A DNA stretch of 64,000 nucleotides from Lichenostomus cassidix (Eukaryota > Chordata > Aves > Passeriformes > Meliphagidae): the NCBI GenBank assembly GCA_008360975.2, contig CM039179.1, forward strand, positions 48,490,359-48,554,358. The letters run 5' to 3'. The notes below the pieces were generated by a model, which searched no databases, was not told where the DNA came from, and worked only from the letters and a program-made list of their open reading frames with translations. The translations under genes and the position numbers were made by a program. Of the stretch, positions 13,101-25,100 are shown piece after piece (positions within the stretch are counted from its first letter, which is position 1; each line of letters starts with the position of its first letter).

Positions 13101-16100
13101 TAGCTGATGCACGTACATCTGCTCAATAATTCAGCCATTGCTACATTTTCCCAAGGGATCTCAGGTTACTTTCTCTATAGCTGAGGTTGGTCTTTTGTGA
13201 TTGACCTGTGTCATATCCAGAAGCCACAGATTCTGTGACTTTGACACCAGCGTGTCTTTCCACTCCATCCCAGAAGAATACTCCTTGCTTTCTTTGATTC
13301 AAATGCAGAAACCTTGGTTATTAAAACTTTGCCCAAAGAGTCGCTCAGACTCTTCAGTGTCTATTCTGAGCTTTCCTGTGTTGAGTGTCAGAGGCATAGG
13401 AAAATACTCAGTAGTATCACAGGTTTTAAATTCCGTATGCACCAGTCAAACAAGCTTTTACTGTGTTTTTTAAATCCCTCTTCCTTTCATGAAGTGAAAA
13501 CTAGTTTTCTGCAATTCAAGTTTGTTTCATGATGTAGTTAAGTATCTTGAACTTTTTATCTGTTCATTTCTAAAGTTGATACGATTGTAGTTGGCCATTC
13601 CAAAAGCTAGGTGACCTTAATGAGAAAGTTATTTAAGATGATAATGTGTTTCATCTTCTACATTAGGTGCTTATTTGATTTTGTTCTGCTGTTGCCAAGA
13701 GACTATCACACACAGCATTCACATAATATTGCTGATATATTTGACTGGAAAAACAGATAAATAGTTATGATAACAGCTTAGTTTTTGAGCATCGAAAAGA
13801 TGAAATATTCACTGGTTTTTTATAAGCATATGATTGATAATTCCATGCCTGCAGCTATCATAATTTAGAGGGAGAGGGAAAAAAAACCTTGTGATAAAAA
13901 TACTTGTTTTAAGCAGGAATGCTTTTGGATTAGTTACTAGTTATGCTTTCTTTATGGTTTGATGCCTTTTTGAGCTTCCCTAAAGTTAATGAAAGACAAA
14001 TGTAAACTTTTTATTTTTAAAATGTTTCATCGTTGGTGCTACTAAACTTTACTCTGTGTGTCTGTGTAAAATCATAGTGATGTCCAAATCCATGTGCCTA
14101 TAGACCAAGAAAAGTTCCTACATTTGAGTGTCATGTTGTAGATCCTCTATTTAATTTTATTTTGCCTCTCAGTTCCTCCATCTCCACTAGTCACCCATTG
14201 AAAGCTACATTCACCACCGAAAAATAATTTCTCTTTGTATGCCTGTGTTCCTCCTTCTTCAGGTCATCAGCCTATCTTCATGCTACATTCCTCTGTTCCA
14301 CATTTTCATATGTTCACATCTTCCCATCTACCCTTTTTCTGCTGAACACGATGCTTCACCTTCCTCATACTTTCTTGACTTCTATTTTACCTGCAATTCA
14401 GCCAAAATCAGAACACTGAGACGAACCGTCTTTTTGCACATCAGCTGCTAAACAATCACTAGGTAACTGTGGGCTGACCTTTTTTGTTCCAGTATTAAAG
14501 AACCTGTTCTTATTTTAGATTAGCCTACTTTTGAAAGGCTGTGTTTGCAAGTAAGTTGAAATCATGCTGTTATCATCTGTATAACTCTCGAGCCCAGTTT
14601 CCAAACATAAAATTACGTGGGAATAACTTGTTCTTCAAATTCACAGTCTTTCTAACTCCTCAGGAAATTTCAAGTCTAGGTGGAAATTCATTATGGGATT
14701 CAAAATCTTGTAGGTTTCTATTCACTTTGTTGGGCTTGAAATAAAAATTTTAGTGTCTCCTACTTCCTTTTATCTTTTGCACTCTTTCTATCTAATTCAT
14801 CAGTTCAGGTTTTCTTTCTTTGCATCTTGAACACCCTGTCATTTTTTTCCCTTCATTTTTACTGAAATGGAAAGGTTTTTTTTCTTATGCCTGTCCTTAT
14901 TTGGGAGACAAATGGATTAGACCTTTTCATATCTCTCTGGAAAATAGTTTGGAGAAGTTTATTCTTTATTGAGTCTGAGTTTGATGGGAGAGGAGCTGAT
15001 GGTGAGAAGCAGACCTTTATTTATTTTATAGTTCCCTAGACAGTGATCTTGGGAGGGCTGTAGCAATATTGTGTCTGGTAACAGTACTAGAGTATCAGCT
15101 GTGTAAGGCTTTGATTGCTTCATGATGTGAACATGGGTTTTTTAAGTGCTTAAGTAGAGTTCTCGCAACGTGATATTTTACTCCTACATTTCATTGCAAT
15201 ATATTTTGTATAGATACAAAAATACACGCATGTATATATTACTGTATCTACACAACTGTAATTCTACAATTACATATTAAATTAATAATTCTTATTCTAT
15301 GCTGATTTCTAAGTGTAACTGAAGAGGGGGTCCTTGATCTGTTTCCCTGTAACAGAAGGGCATAAACTTAACTTAAGGGTGCAGTCTTTCAAACCGCAGT
15401 TTGTTTAATATGTAAGGTGTTTCTTGGCCCTAATTCACTTTAGTATGTCGATCTAGTAAATGTATTTCACAGTGATTGAAATACTCATAATACTAATTAT
15501 GTTTCAAATGCTGCATGACCATACATTGATCTAGAATTAATTTATTTTCATATAGGGGATGTCCCACTTTGGTGCAAGCATTACCAGGTCCTAGTACACA
15601 AGTTACTGCTGGGAGCAACCATACAGCTATTCTCTTAATGGATGGCCAAGTTTTCACATTTGGAAGTTTCTCAGTAAGGAAATTTTATTTACTTACGGGA
15701 ATAAGCTAACAGTTAATGTGTTGTTCAGAGACCTTTCAAGATTGCTAATACTTGCTCATATAGAACTGTGCATGACTTCTGCATGTCCTTCGTGCCTGTT
15801 ACGTTTTAAAATATAGCCTTTAATATTGTTGTGGTTAGAAAAGCATAATGCCAGGTATTCTTGGTGTTTTTTTAATATTTTAATGAAGATGGTGATTTAA
15901 AATAGTGTTATTTTATAAGGTGCACCAGGTTTCTGAAACTCTTACTGTTTCAAGCTTGGTTCTAAGTAAATGTTGCCTATTCTATTACCTGTCTGTCTCC
16001 ATTTAGTAGAAAAAATGTCCTGGTTTCTCTCATAGAAATAGCGCTGTGTTGCAGAAGTTCTGCTTATACTTGAGGAGGAGGGGTTATTGCTCAGTATAAC

Positions 16101-19100
16101 ACAGCACAATTCCAGTACACTTGTTTTGTATTCGCATGGTGAATATTTTCCCGTGTCCCTGTGGAATCCATTCTTATATTCACTAAATAAACATTTAAAA
16201 ATTTACTTCCCTTTGTGCAGCCCTGTGTTTGCAAATATGCTCCTCATAGCAATCTCTGCAGAGTCATCTGTTGTTTGCACATTCCTACTAATGTTTTTAT
16301 TGGGGTCTTTTTTGCAAAGGTAGTATATAGGTATTGAGCTATTTTTACATGCTTTAAAAACTATGTACTGCCAAACACAACAGAAATTTCACCTTTTGCA
16401 ATCTTTTAACCAAAACAAAGGTTAAGACTGAAATTTTAGAAGTAGAAAGTAATGTTTTGAATTAAAAGTGAGTCATAAGACAGCTCTACAAGTAAGTAAT
16501 ACTTTGTTGTTTTTCAAACTTTAGGCAAGAGCTTTGGTGTCTGTGTTCTTGTCAAAACTGACATGGACATGTAAAGGTTTAAGCTTTGTTGTCTTGCCGT
16601 GAAACTTGGCCTCTCAAAAACCAAGTTCCCTCTCAGAAATGGGGTATAAAAGCCTGTCAGTTGACTGAGGGCTTTTTCCCATCTTTCCAAAAGAAAAGAT
16701 AGGTTTAGGCCATATTTAAACCACTTGTTCTTTGTGTCTGATTTTAGTATTGTAGTGCTTTAAAGTTTGCTGAAAGTTTCGTAAAGTCAAGACAAAACCA
16801 AAATAAAGCATGTGACCTGAAAATGTCTTCACTAGGTTTATTTATGTGCATTGTTATGAAGAAACAAAGATAATTAACATGCTGGACAGAAGACATTTGC
16901 TGTATATACATATTTCTTTTTGCTAATCATTTTAACTTCATTGGCAAACAGTGCATTTCCTGTGCCTGAGCAGGTTTATTGCAGCAGTTCTTTCTGCATA
17001 GTTAGGTGCAGTATAAGAACTGGGGGTCCATGTCAGTAACTAGTTGTACATAGAGATAAGGCCCTAGATATCCAGATAAGAATGTTAATGAGCTTGCTGA
17101 GGCACTTCATGCTTTTTTTAGCTCAAGTTTGTGCTAATGAATTTTTAAGTACTTTCAAGAGGTATTTGCTCTAAAACTTAGTTCATATAAGCTCAGAATT
17201 GGGTGTAACTTAGACTGTCCCTGTCTGAATATTAGGGTTTTTTTCTTACGAATCTATTCCTTGTTTAGCACTGATGTTAATCAGATGTTGTGGGAAAATA
17301 ATACTTGAATGTTGTGGGAAAATAATACTTTTATATTTGATTCAGAAGATGAAGAGGAGGGTTATCCATCACAGAGAGTTTGAGTTTAACAAAACATTTA
17401 ACAAAAAGTTTACCCAAAAACCTGACTGAGAGCAGAATATATCTCAGTACCTTGTTCCTTGTATTTAAATGCGTAACACTTCACTTAGAGCAGCAATTGC
17501 TTTCTGAAGGTAGCTTTGTGGTGAACTCTCTCTTCTAGTTTACCCATTTTGTATGATGGAACTATTGAAGTAATTTACCCATCTTTGAGACTTAACTGTT
17601 CCTGTCACTTACTGATTCTTGCATTCTTTCTACAGAAAGGTCAGCTTGGCAGACCAATTCTGGATATGCCCTACTGGAATGCAAAACCAGCACCTATGCC
17701 TAATATAGGCTCCAAGTATGGACGCAAAGCAACATGGATCGGAGCAAGTGGAGACCAGACTTTTCTCCGGATTGATGAAGCTCTCATTAATTCTCACGTG
17801 CTTGCTACATCAGAGATATTTGCAAGCAGGCATATAATAGGCAAGAACTCTTCTTTATTATTTTAAATGCTTATAGAAGTATTGGGGAAAAAACAGGTTC
17901 AGTTGTGTAAATAATAGGCAAGCAACAAGTCAAAAACATGAATGGAGGGAATGCAAATATTTTGGCCTTGTGGTTTTACTGCATATGATGATACTAACTT
18001 CTTTAGAAATATTATTACAAACAATATGTACAAGTCTAACTTTCACTTGTATTTAAATCTTACTACCATTTTTTTTTGTTGTAGCAGTATATCTGCTCTT
18101 CCCTACTGTATTGCATGGCATTTTTTATGCATGAAGCAATAATGAGTGGAGTCTTCATGTTCGCGCTTTTTGTTCCCTGATTTAGGTTTGGTACCAGCTT
18201 CAATATCAGAACCTCCTCCTTTTAAATGTCTTCTGATAAACAAAGTAGATGGCAGTTGCAAAACATTCAATGATTCTGAGCAGGAAGACCTTCAAGGTTC
18301 TGGTGTGTGTCTGGATCCTGTCTATGATGTTATTTGGAGGCAAGTGTGAATTATAGCTATTAAAATAGTAATACAGAAATCATTTTTTAAATATTTTGTG
18401 AGGCTGGAGATTTGATTATATGTATTTTCCAAGTAAATGAAAGGCAATTTTTAGTCCTCCATAAATATTTTTCACATCTTTTGGATGGTTTGTTCAAGTA
18501 AGTGCAAAACAAACATGTTCTCTTGCCTGCATTTTTAATTTATTTTTTCTTTTTTGCATCATTCTCATTCCAGTCTCATAATATTTGGGGGATCCAAATC
18601 TGTTCTGTTTCTTTACTCTCTTTATTCCCTTTTGTCCATCTACTTAATACTTGAATGAAAAATTTCCTTGCCATACTCAGCTGTCATATGTATATGTCTT
18701 AAATTGTCATTCTTCTGTCAGGCATTTAGTGGTTAAGACTTGAATAGGAGAAGGGGTGGAGCAATGGTATTCCTTTCAGTTCTGACATTTGGGAGGTCAA
18801 AAAAAAGGTGTTTGTTTAGATAGCATATACTTCAGATTAACTGTATTTATTTCAGTCTTTTGAATGGAGTCTTCAAGCAAGTGTAGATAATAAGCCTTTG
18901 TTCCAAAACAGAATCATAACATCCTATTCTTCTATAGCAATTTAAAAGCTATGTTAGCTAGGATTTGGGAGAGAAATCTGAACTTCCACCTGAGTTCAAG
19001 AGATTGATGGTGTTTGAGTTGTTTGAAGACAAAATAGGTTAGAGTAATGCAGGGAACCAGCTAGTCTGTGTTCATGTGGAAAAGACAGTATCTCATAGGA

Positions 19101-22100
19101 TCATGTCTTCAAAAGCTACTTGCATCGTACTTTGGATGACTTCATCCAGAATTGAGATTCAAGAACTTACCCAGCCAATTAACATGGAAGCATGTGTTTG
19201 CCAGGCACGTTTCTTTGTGACATAAGAAGTACCTGGGATGGTTGTGGTTCTGCATTTTGCACATCCCCAGGATTGTTTAATCTCATTTGTTAAGTACCAG
19301 TTCTTACTTAAATTATGCTCAAAGAGTAGCACCCACATCCCTTAGAGCTCTATATTTTCAGCATGTTTAAATCCAATGAAAGAATCAATTTGTGAAAAAA
19401 ATCAGTTATCAATGGCCGTGGGAATGCAGCAAGTTTCAGGGGAGGCAAGGTAATGATACTCGATGTAGACGATAAAATGGTTATTCAGCTTGAGGAAGTC
19501 CAAAGTCACATGATAAATTTTTGTTATGGGTAAACATGGCTTGAGATGTTTCATTGTCTTGCAGTATTTTGAAAATTGTAGAACTAAATCTAAAGCTTAA
19601 ATACTTAACTGAAGAGTGGATTCTTTGAGACTGTGCAGATTTATTTCTCTGTTGTGTTTCATTCTTGTTCAATAGAAAATACTAAAACAGTCTGAAGAAG
19701 AGACATGTTAATAAATATGCCTCTTAGTAGTTAAATATTTCGTATATTACTATTCCTGGACATTTTTATTCATGCCTATTTAAATTATGGATATAGTTTC
19801 TTGTAGAGACAGCATTCTGATGACATACATTTTAAACATCTCTTCAAAGCTTTGTGACTTAATCTTTTAGTGAAATTCAAGTGATTGTGTAATTTCATGT
19901 GTGTGTATAAACTTGAGCATTGCTATCTTGTTGAAATCCTGAATACATATGGTATCCTTTAATATTTTTAGTTAAAACTATTTTTCTCCATTAGATTTTT
20001 AAGACTATACCAAGTGAAAATTCCTTTTGTGCTTGTTCAGAACACTCCCATGGCCTACATGTTCTTACTGTTTCTTCCTTTTACATAGTGGTTTCAAAAA
20101 TTTCATTTTCTTTTTCTGTCTGTTCATCTATATTATAGAAAGTCTTTTTATTCCCTTGTCTGTGCTGCCCTTTGCTATAATCCCTTAAAAACTCATGAGG
20201 TAATGTTACCCATTTAAAAAAGCCCAAACAAAATATTTTGGATTCAAGATTTTTTTGCTCTTATTTGAAGGTAAGCCCTTTACTTTCACTTGGCATCCTT
20301 ATAATTTTTGAGCACATCTGCCATTCTGTTTAGTACTTTTAGTTGCTTCATACTTCGTAATAGATAATACTGTTTTAACATTTAGTAGCTTTGAGAAGTG
20401 TCTTAACATTTTCTGAAATTTGTAAAGCCATGATATGATTGTTTGACTTAGAGTACAATAATGGTTTTGTATCTTTTCATTTGCTGCAGTGTTAAGCTAG
20501 TAAAGTTTATATTTATGTGCTGTAGTGGTGCTCAATTTCAAGAATTTATACCAGCAGATCCACATTTGACGTTAAATACCTTAAAAATTTAATTATCTGT
20601 TAGATTCTGTGTTTTTTCAGCAGATGAAAGGTTTTGTTCTTTCTGTTTTTTCCTGCCCCAGGTTTCGACCGAATGCTAGGGAACTGTGGAGTTACAACGC
20701 AGTAGTTGCTGATTCCAGGCTTCCCTCAGCTCCAGACATACAATCCCGGTGTAGCATCTTGAGCCCAGAACTTGCTCTGCCAACAGGTTCCAAAGCTCTA
20801 ACCACCAGATCTCATGCAGCTTTGCATATTCTAGGTATGCATTTCTAGTTGATGAGACAGAAGCTTAGATGAACTAAAGTAACATAATTTAACATATAAA
20901 GAAATTGTAATGTAAAAACTTCCTGACTTTTTCCAGTCAAAATTTCACTTTATAGTTCTTCACCATTGCTCTTAAGTCTTAGTTTGGCTGATGTAGTTAT
21001 CTTCTGCCATCTTAATGATGTTAGAGGATTTTAGAGTTCTGGGGGAGCTTACTGTTACATGCCAGCGTAAGAAGAAAGAGACCTTCCTAGATGATGATTT
21101 TAGATAGTCTGCAGAATAAAGTCAGTACTCTTATCCTGGAGTCTCAAAAATAACATAAAAAACTGAAAAAAACATGCTCTTCAGTAAGTTACTTTTATTT
21201 TTAAGTAAATGCAGTACATAAAACTAAAATATAATCTTTGCAGTTTTATATAGTGAGTCACTAGGAGTACTATGGTATCCTTCTGTAGTTTTTCTGTAGT
21301 CTAAAAATACAAAAATTAATTCCACTGTGTTCATGTTTAAACTGACTGTATGCAACATACCCAGTGCGTGAAAGCACAGCTTAGGAAGGGATTTTAACTC
21401 ACTTGTCCACTGATTCTGGTAAGTCATCTGTTCCTTGACCTGCTCACTTCACTGTGTGCTAGAGATGTGATAACTTTCAGCTTTTAGAGTACTTTTTCGT
21501 GTTTGAGTCAAAGTAAGGCATGTTAGGCACCCATGTGTATGAAACACCTTTTTTGAAGACTTTCAAATCTACTCATAATTCAGTTACTACTTCAACTCCT
21601 TTTGGGTAATACTGTAAGTGTAAAAAGGAAAAAATTGTTACTGGCAATTTATTTGCCACTGGAAAAATTGCAAAATAGGTTTAATTGCGTTTGTTATTCT
21701 GGAGAATAAATAAATGAAGTTGATCTTCATTAGCAAGCCTTGAGATTCTGCAGCAATGACCCTTGACCTAATCCACAGTATAAAGCTACTTGGTAGTATA
21801 TGTGTGGTTTAGGGACAAAACAGTTAGATTGCTTTGGTCTTCTTAACTAGTATTCACTTCCATGTCAAGGATTATAATCAACGTGAGAAATTTCGGGCTC
21901 TTTTTCGTTTTTCTTTCTTTTAGGTTGCCTTGATACTTTGGCTGCTATGCAGGACTTAAAAATGGGTGTTGCAAATACAGAAGAAGAGACTCAAGCAGTA
22001 ATGAAAGTTTATTCTAAAGAAGACTATAGTGTTGTTAACAGATTTGAAAGTACGTACACACTAAAATCTTGTGGCACAAGCTGATCAACTGGCAGAACAA

Positions 22101-25100
22101 AAGACTAATAATAATTATATGTTGTTGGGTTTTTTCCTACAGGTCATGGAGGAGGCTGGGGTTATTCAGCCCACTCAGTAGAAGCAATCCGTTTCTGTGC
22201 TGATACAGATATTTTGCTAGGTGGTCTTGGTCTTTTTGGTGGTAGAGGTGAATACACTGCTAAAATAAAGGTAGGGTGTTTGTTTTTTTTGTTTTAAACA
22301 ATGTTATGTCTCAAAAGCAGAACTTCAGAAGTGCTATCTAAAACCATGATTAGTTAGATTTCTTGATAAATGAGTGTTTACTGTAGTGTTCGCCTGCCCG
22401 GTAAGTCTGCCCAGCTCTCACCCAGAGCGCTTGCTCCATGGCTCAGAGGTGCAGCCACGGGCGCTCAGCTCCAGCGCCGCCGGCTGACACCTCCTGCAGC
22501 CGTGGGTTTCTCACGGTGAGCTGAGCACCGCCTCTGGTCAGCAGCTGGCACAGCGCGGGGGGAACGGGACGGAGGGCAAAAGGGTGCGGGAGAGGTTTCC
22601 CCGTTGGAGCGGAGCGGCGAGAGAATGCACGGCACCCAGTCTGCGGTCTGCCAGGGAGATTTATTAAGGGTTTTCGGGTGAGGGTCTGAGGGCGGCGAGG
22701 AGGGATGGAGAGACAGGGACGGGCGAGGTCTGGAATTGCGGAGGCTGGGAGCCCCGAACTGATAGTTGCAGGGGATTATAAGGGGGGGAAATGGGGCGTG
22801 TTTAACCCTGAAGGGCCAGTTAGGAGAGTCTGAGGGGCGAAAGAAGGGGATACAGACCAATAGATTTATAATATGGCAGGGTACAATTTTTAAATGAACC
22901 AATTATATACACAACTCAGGGGAACAAAGGGGAAGCTTCTAGAAAAGAATCCATATAAGAAAAGGGGGCGGGGGAGAGTGCAGGACCTGTGATTTTTAGA
23001 TTTGCAGCCATAGCCCGCCACGGTTTACTGTATGTAAAAAGCACTGTGCAGACACAGTGGGTGAAGTAGAGAGCTGAGAATTACCTTTTTCAAACTCATT
23101 GAACTGTAGAAATTACTTTCAGTGAGAAAACAAAGTTCTCTTAACAAAGGTATCATGTTTTGTCCCAGTCACCATTTATAACACTATGGACTATCTCTGC
23201 TAAGAGTTTATGTAGTGCATTTCAGTCTGTGGTGGAAAACCTGCACCTTCTGCCCAACTTTGCCTTTTTTAAATGCTCAGCTATTGTCTTGCAAGATTTA
23301 GGGATTTTATCCACCTAAAAATATATGTGGACATAAGGCTGGGAGACCAGTGTCAATTGCCTGACTTCCAAATGGAATGGTGTGTGTCACTGATATTAAG
23401 TAGTAGTTATTTTTGGGAAAGGGAAGTAAGAGAAGTATACGGTTTCCAGAATGCTACAGGAGAAAGTGGTATTATGAGATTTCTAACCCCTATGACATAA
23501 TTTTACCTTTTTTCTTACTTCACCAGCTGTTTGAATTGGGTCCAGATGGGGGAGACCATGAGACAGATGGAGACCTTCTTGCTGAGACAGATGTCTTAGC
23601 ATATGATTGTGCTGCCAGGTAAGATATTTAGCTTACCTACTTGTACCTGCTTCTTGATCTCTATTTTTGCTTTCCCCATGCACATTTTAATATCACTTTA
23701 AATATCGATAGAGATTATATACATCATTAGAATTTTGTAGCAAGTGATGTAAAACACTTAAAATGTGTGGGGAAATAGTAAAACATCAAATACGTTCCCA
23801 AACCATTATGGTTTTTCAATTAAAAGAAAAACAGAAAAAATCTAATTCTTGCTCTTGTATAAATCTAAGTCAAATCCTGTCTTCCTGTGATGAGATGACA
23901 AGACAAAACATTGCAGCACCTGTTCTGTGCAAATGGATGGGGTTAGCCATGTTGTAGCCGCTTTTTCATTCCCTGTAATGAAGTAATTTAAAATTCAAAT
24001 CATACATGATTCTTTCAGGTTTAAATCTTACATATCAATCCCCTAAATATATATTCTATTACTTAAATAGTAATAGAATATATATTCATTGTAATTACTA
24101 AGAATATATACTCTATTACTTAAATAATAAGTAGGAGAATATATATTCATTGTAATTACTAAGAATTTATGTCTAAGTTCTTGTAATTGACAAACATTTT
24201 CTGAAATTCAATTAATACTATATAGTACCTTATAATTAATATTTTAGTTGCAGTATTATATAATAAATGTAATTGGGCTTGTGTGTGTTACTGTAACTTA
24301 ATGTCTCCTTACTCTGTTGGGCATTGATATCTGTTTCACAGTTCAAGACCAAGCTAGACTTAGGCATTTTTAGGTCCTTCTGAATTACGATTTTTTAATT
24401 ACTACATATTTTTCAACAAAAAACTTTCAGGATTTAAATATAAGTAGATGCAACAACTTAATGCCATTACATTTCAATATCTTTTATAATCAGGGTGTCA
24501 TTTGTTAAAAGTTAATTTAAAAAATAATTCACATCTAATATTTTCCAAAATTTGCTTCTCCCAGAGAGAAATATGCAATGATGTTTGATGAGCCAGTACT
24601 CCTGCAAGCAGGCTGGTGGTATGTAGCCTGGGCAAGAGTGTCAGGACCTAGCAGTGATTGTGGATCTCATGGACAGGCCTCTATTACTACAGATGATGGG
24701 TAAATTTTTTTTCTATATTTTTTATTGAAAAAGAAGACCTCTAATAGGACTTGAATAATAATTGGGTTATTTCTCTTTCAGTGTTGTATTTCAGTTTAAA
24801 AGTTCCAAGAAATCAAATAATGGTACAGATGTGAATGCAGGGCAGATTCCGCAACTGCTATACAGGTAATATTTGAACCTCTGGAACAATTTACTGGCAT
24901 GTTTTTAGAATAGGAATACTAAATTTGTTAATGTAACCATGTTTCAGGAAAATATTATTGTATTAAGTGAAGGAAATCAGTATCTGAAAAATGTGGGGGA
25001 AAATTAGTGTCTTTGAGAAAAGTAATAAAATATACCCATATTTACTTCCTTGCTATTTTTGTTGCAGTCATTGTGCATGAGTCCTGAGACTTTCTTCTAC

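Noticed and set aside
17549..17866. Open frame running through exon 5 into both flanking introns
   Set aside because: Only 17636-17840 matches the protein family. The left extension precedes a clear acceptor, and the right one (KNSSLLF then stop) comes from reading through the GC donor.
22465..22902. 145-codon minus-strand frame rich in Pro and Ser
   Set aside because: It lies inside the GC-rich LTR-like block across the predicted TATA and polyadenylation signals. It shows no protein motif and is open because GC-rich sequence has few stops.
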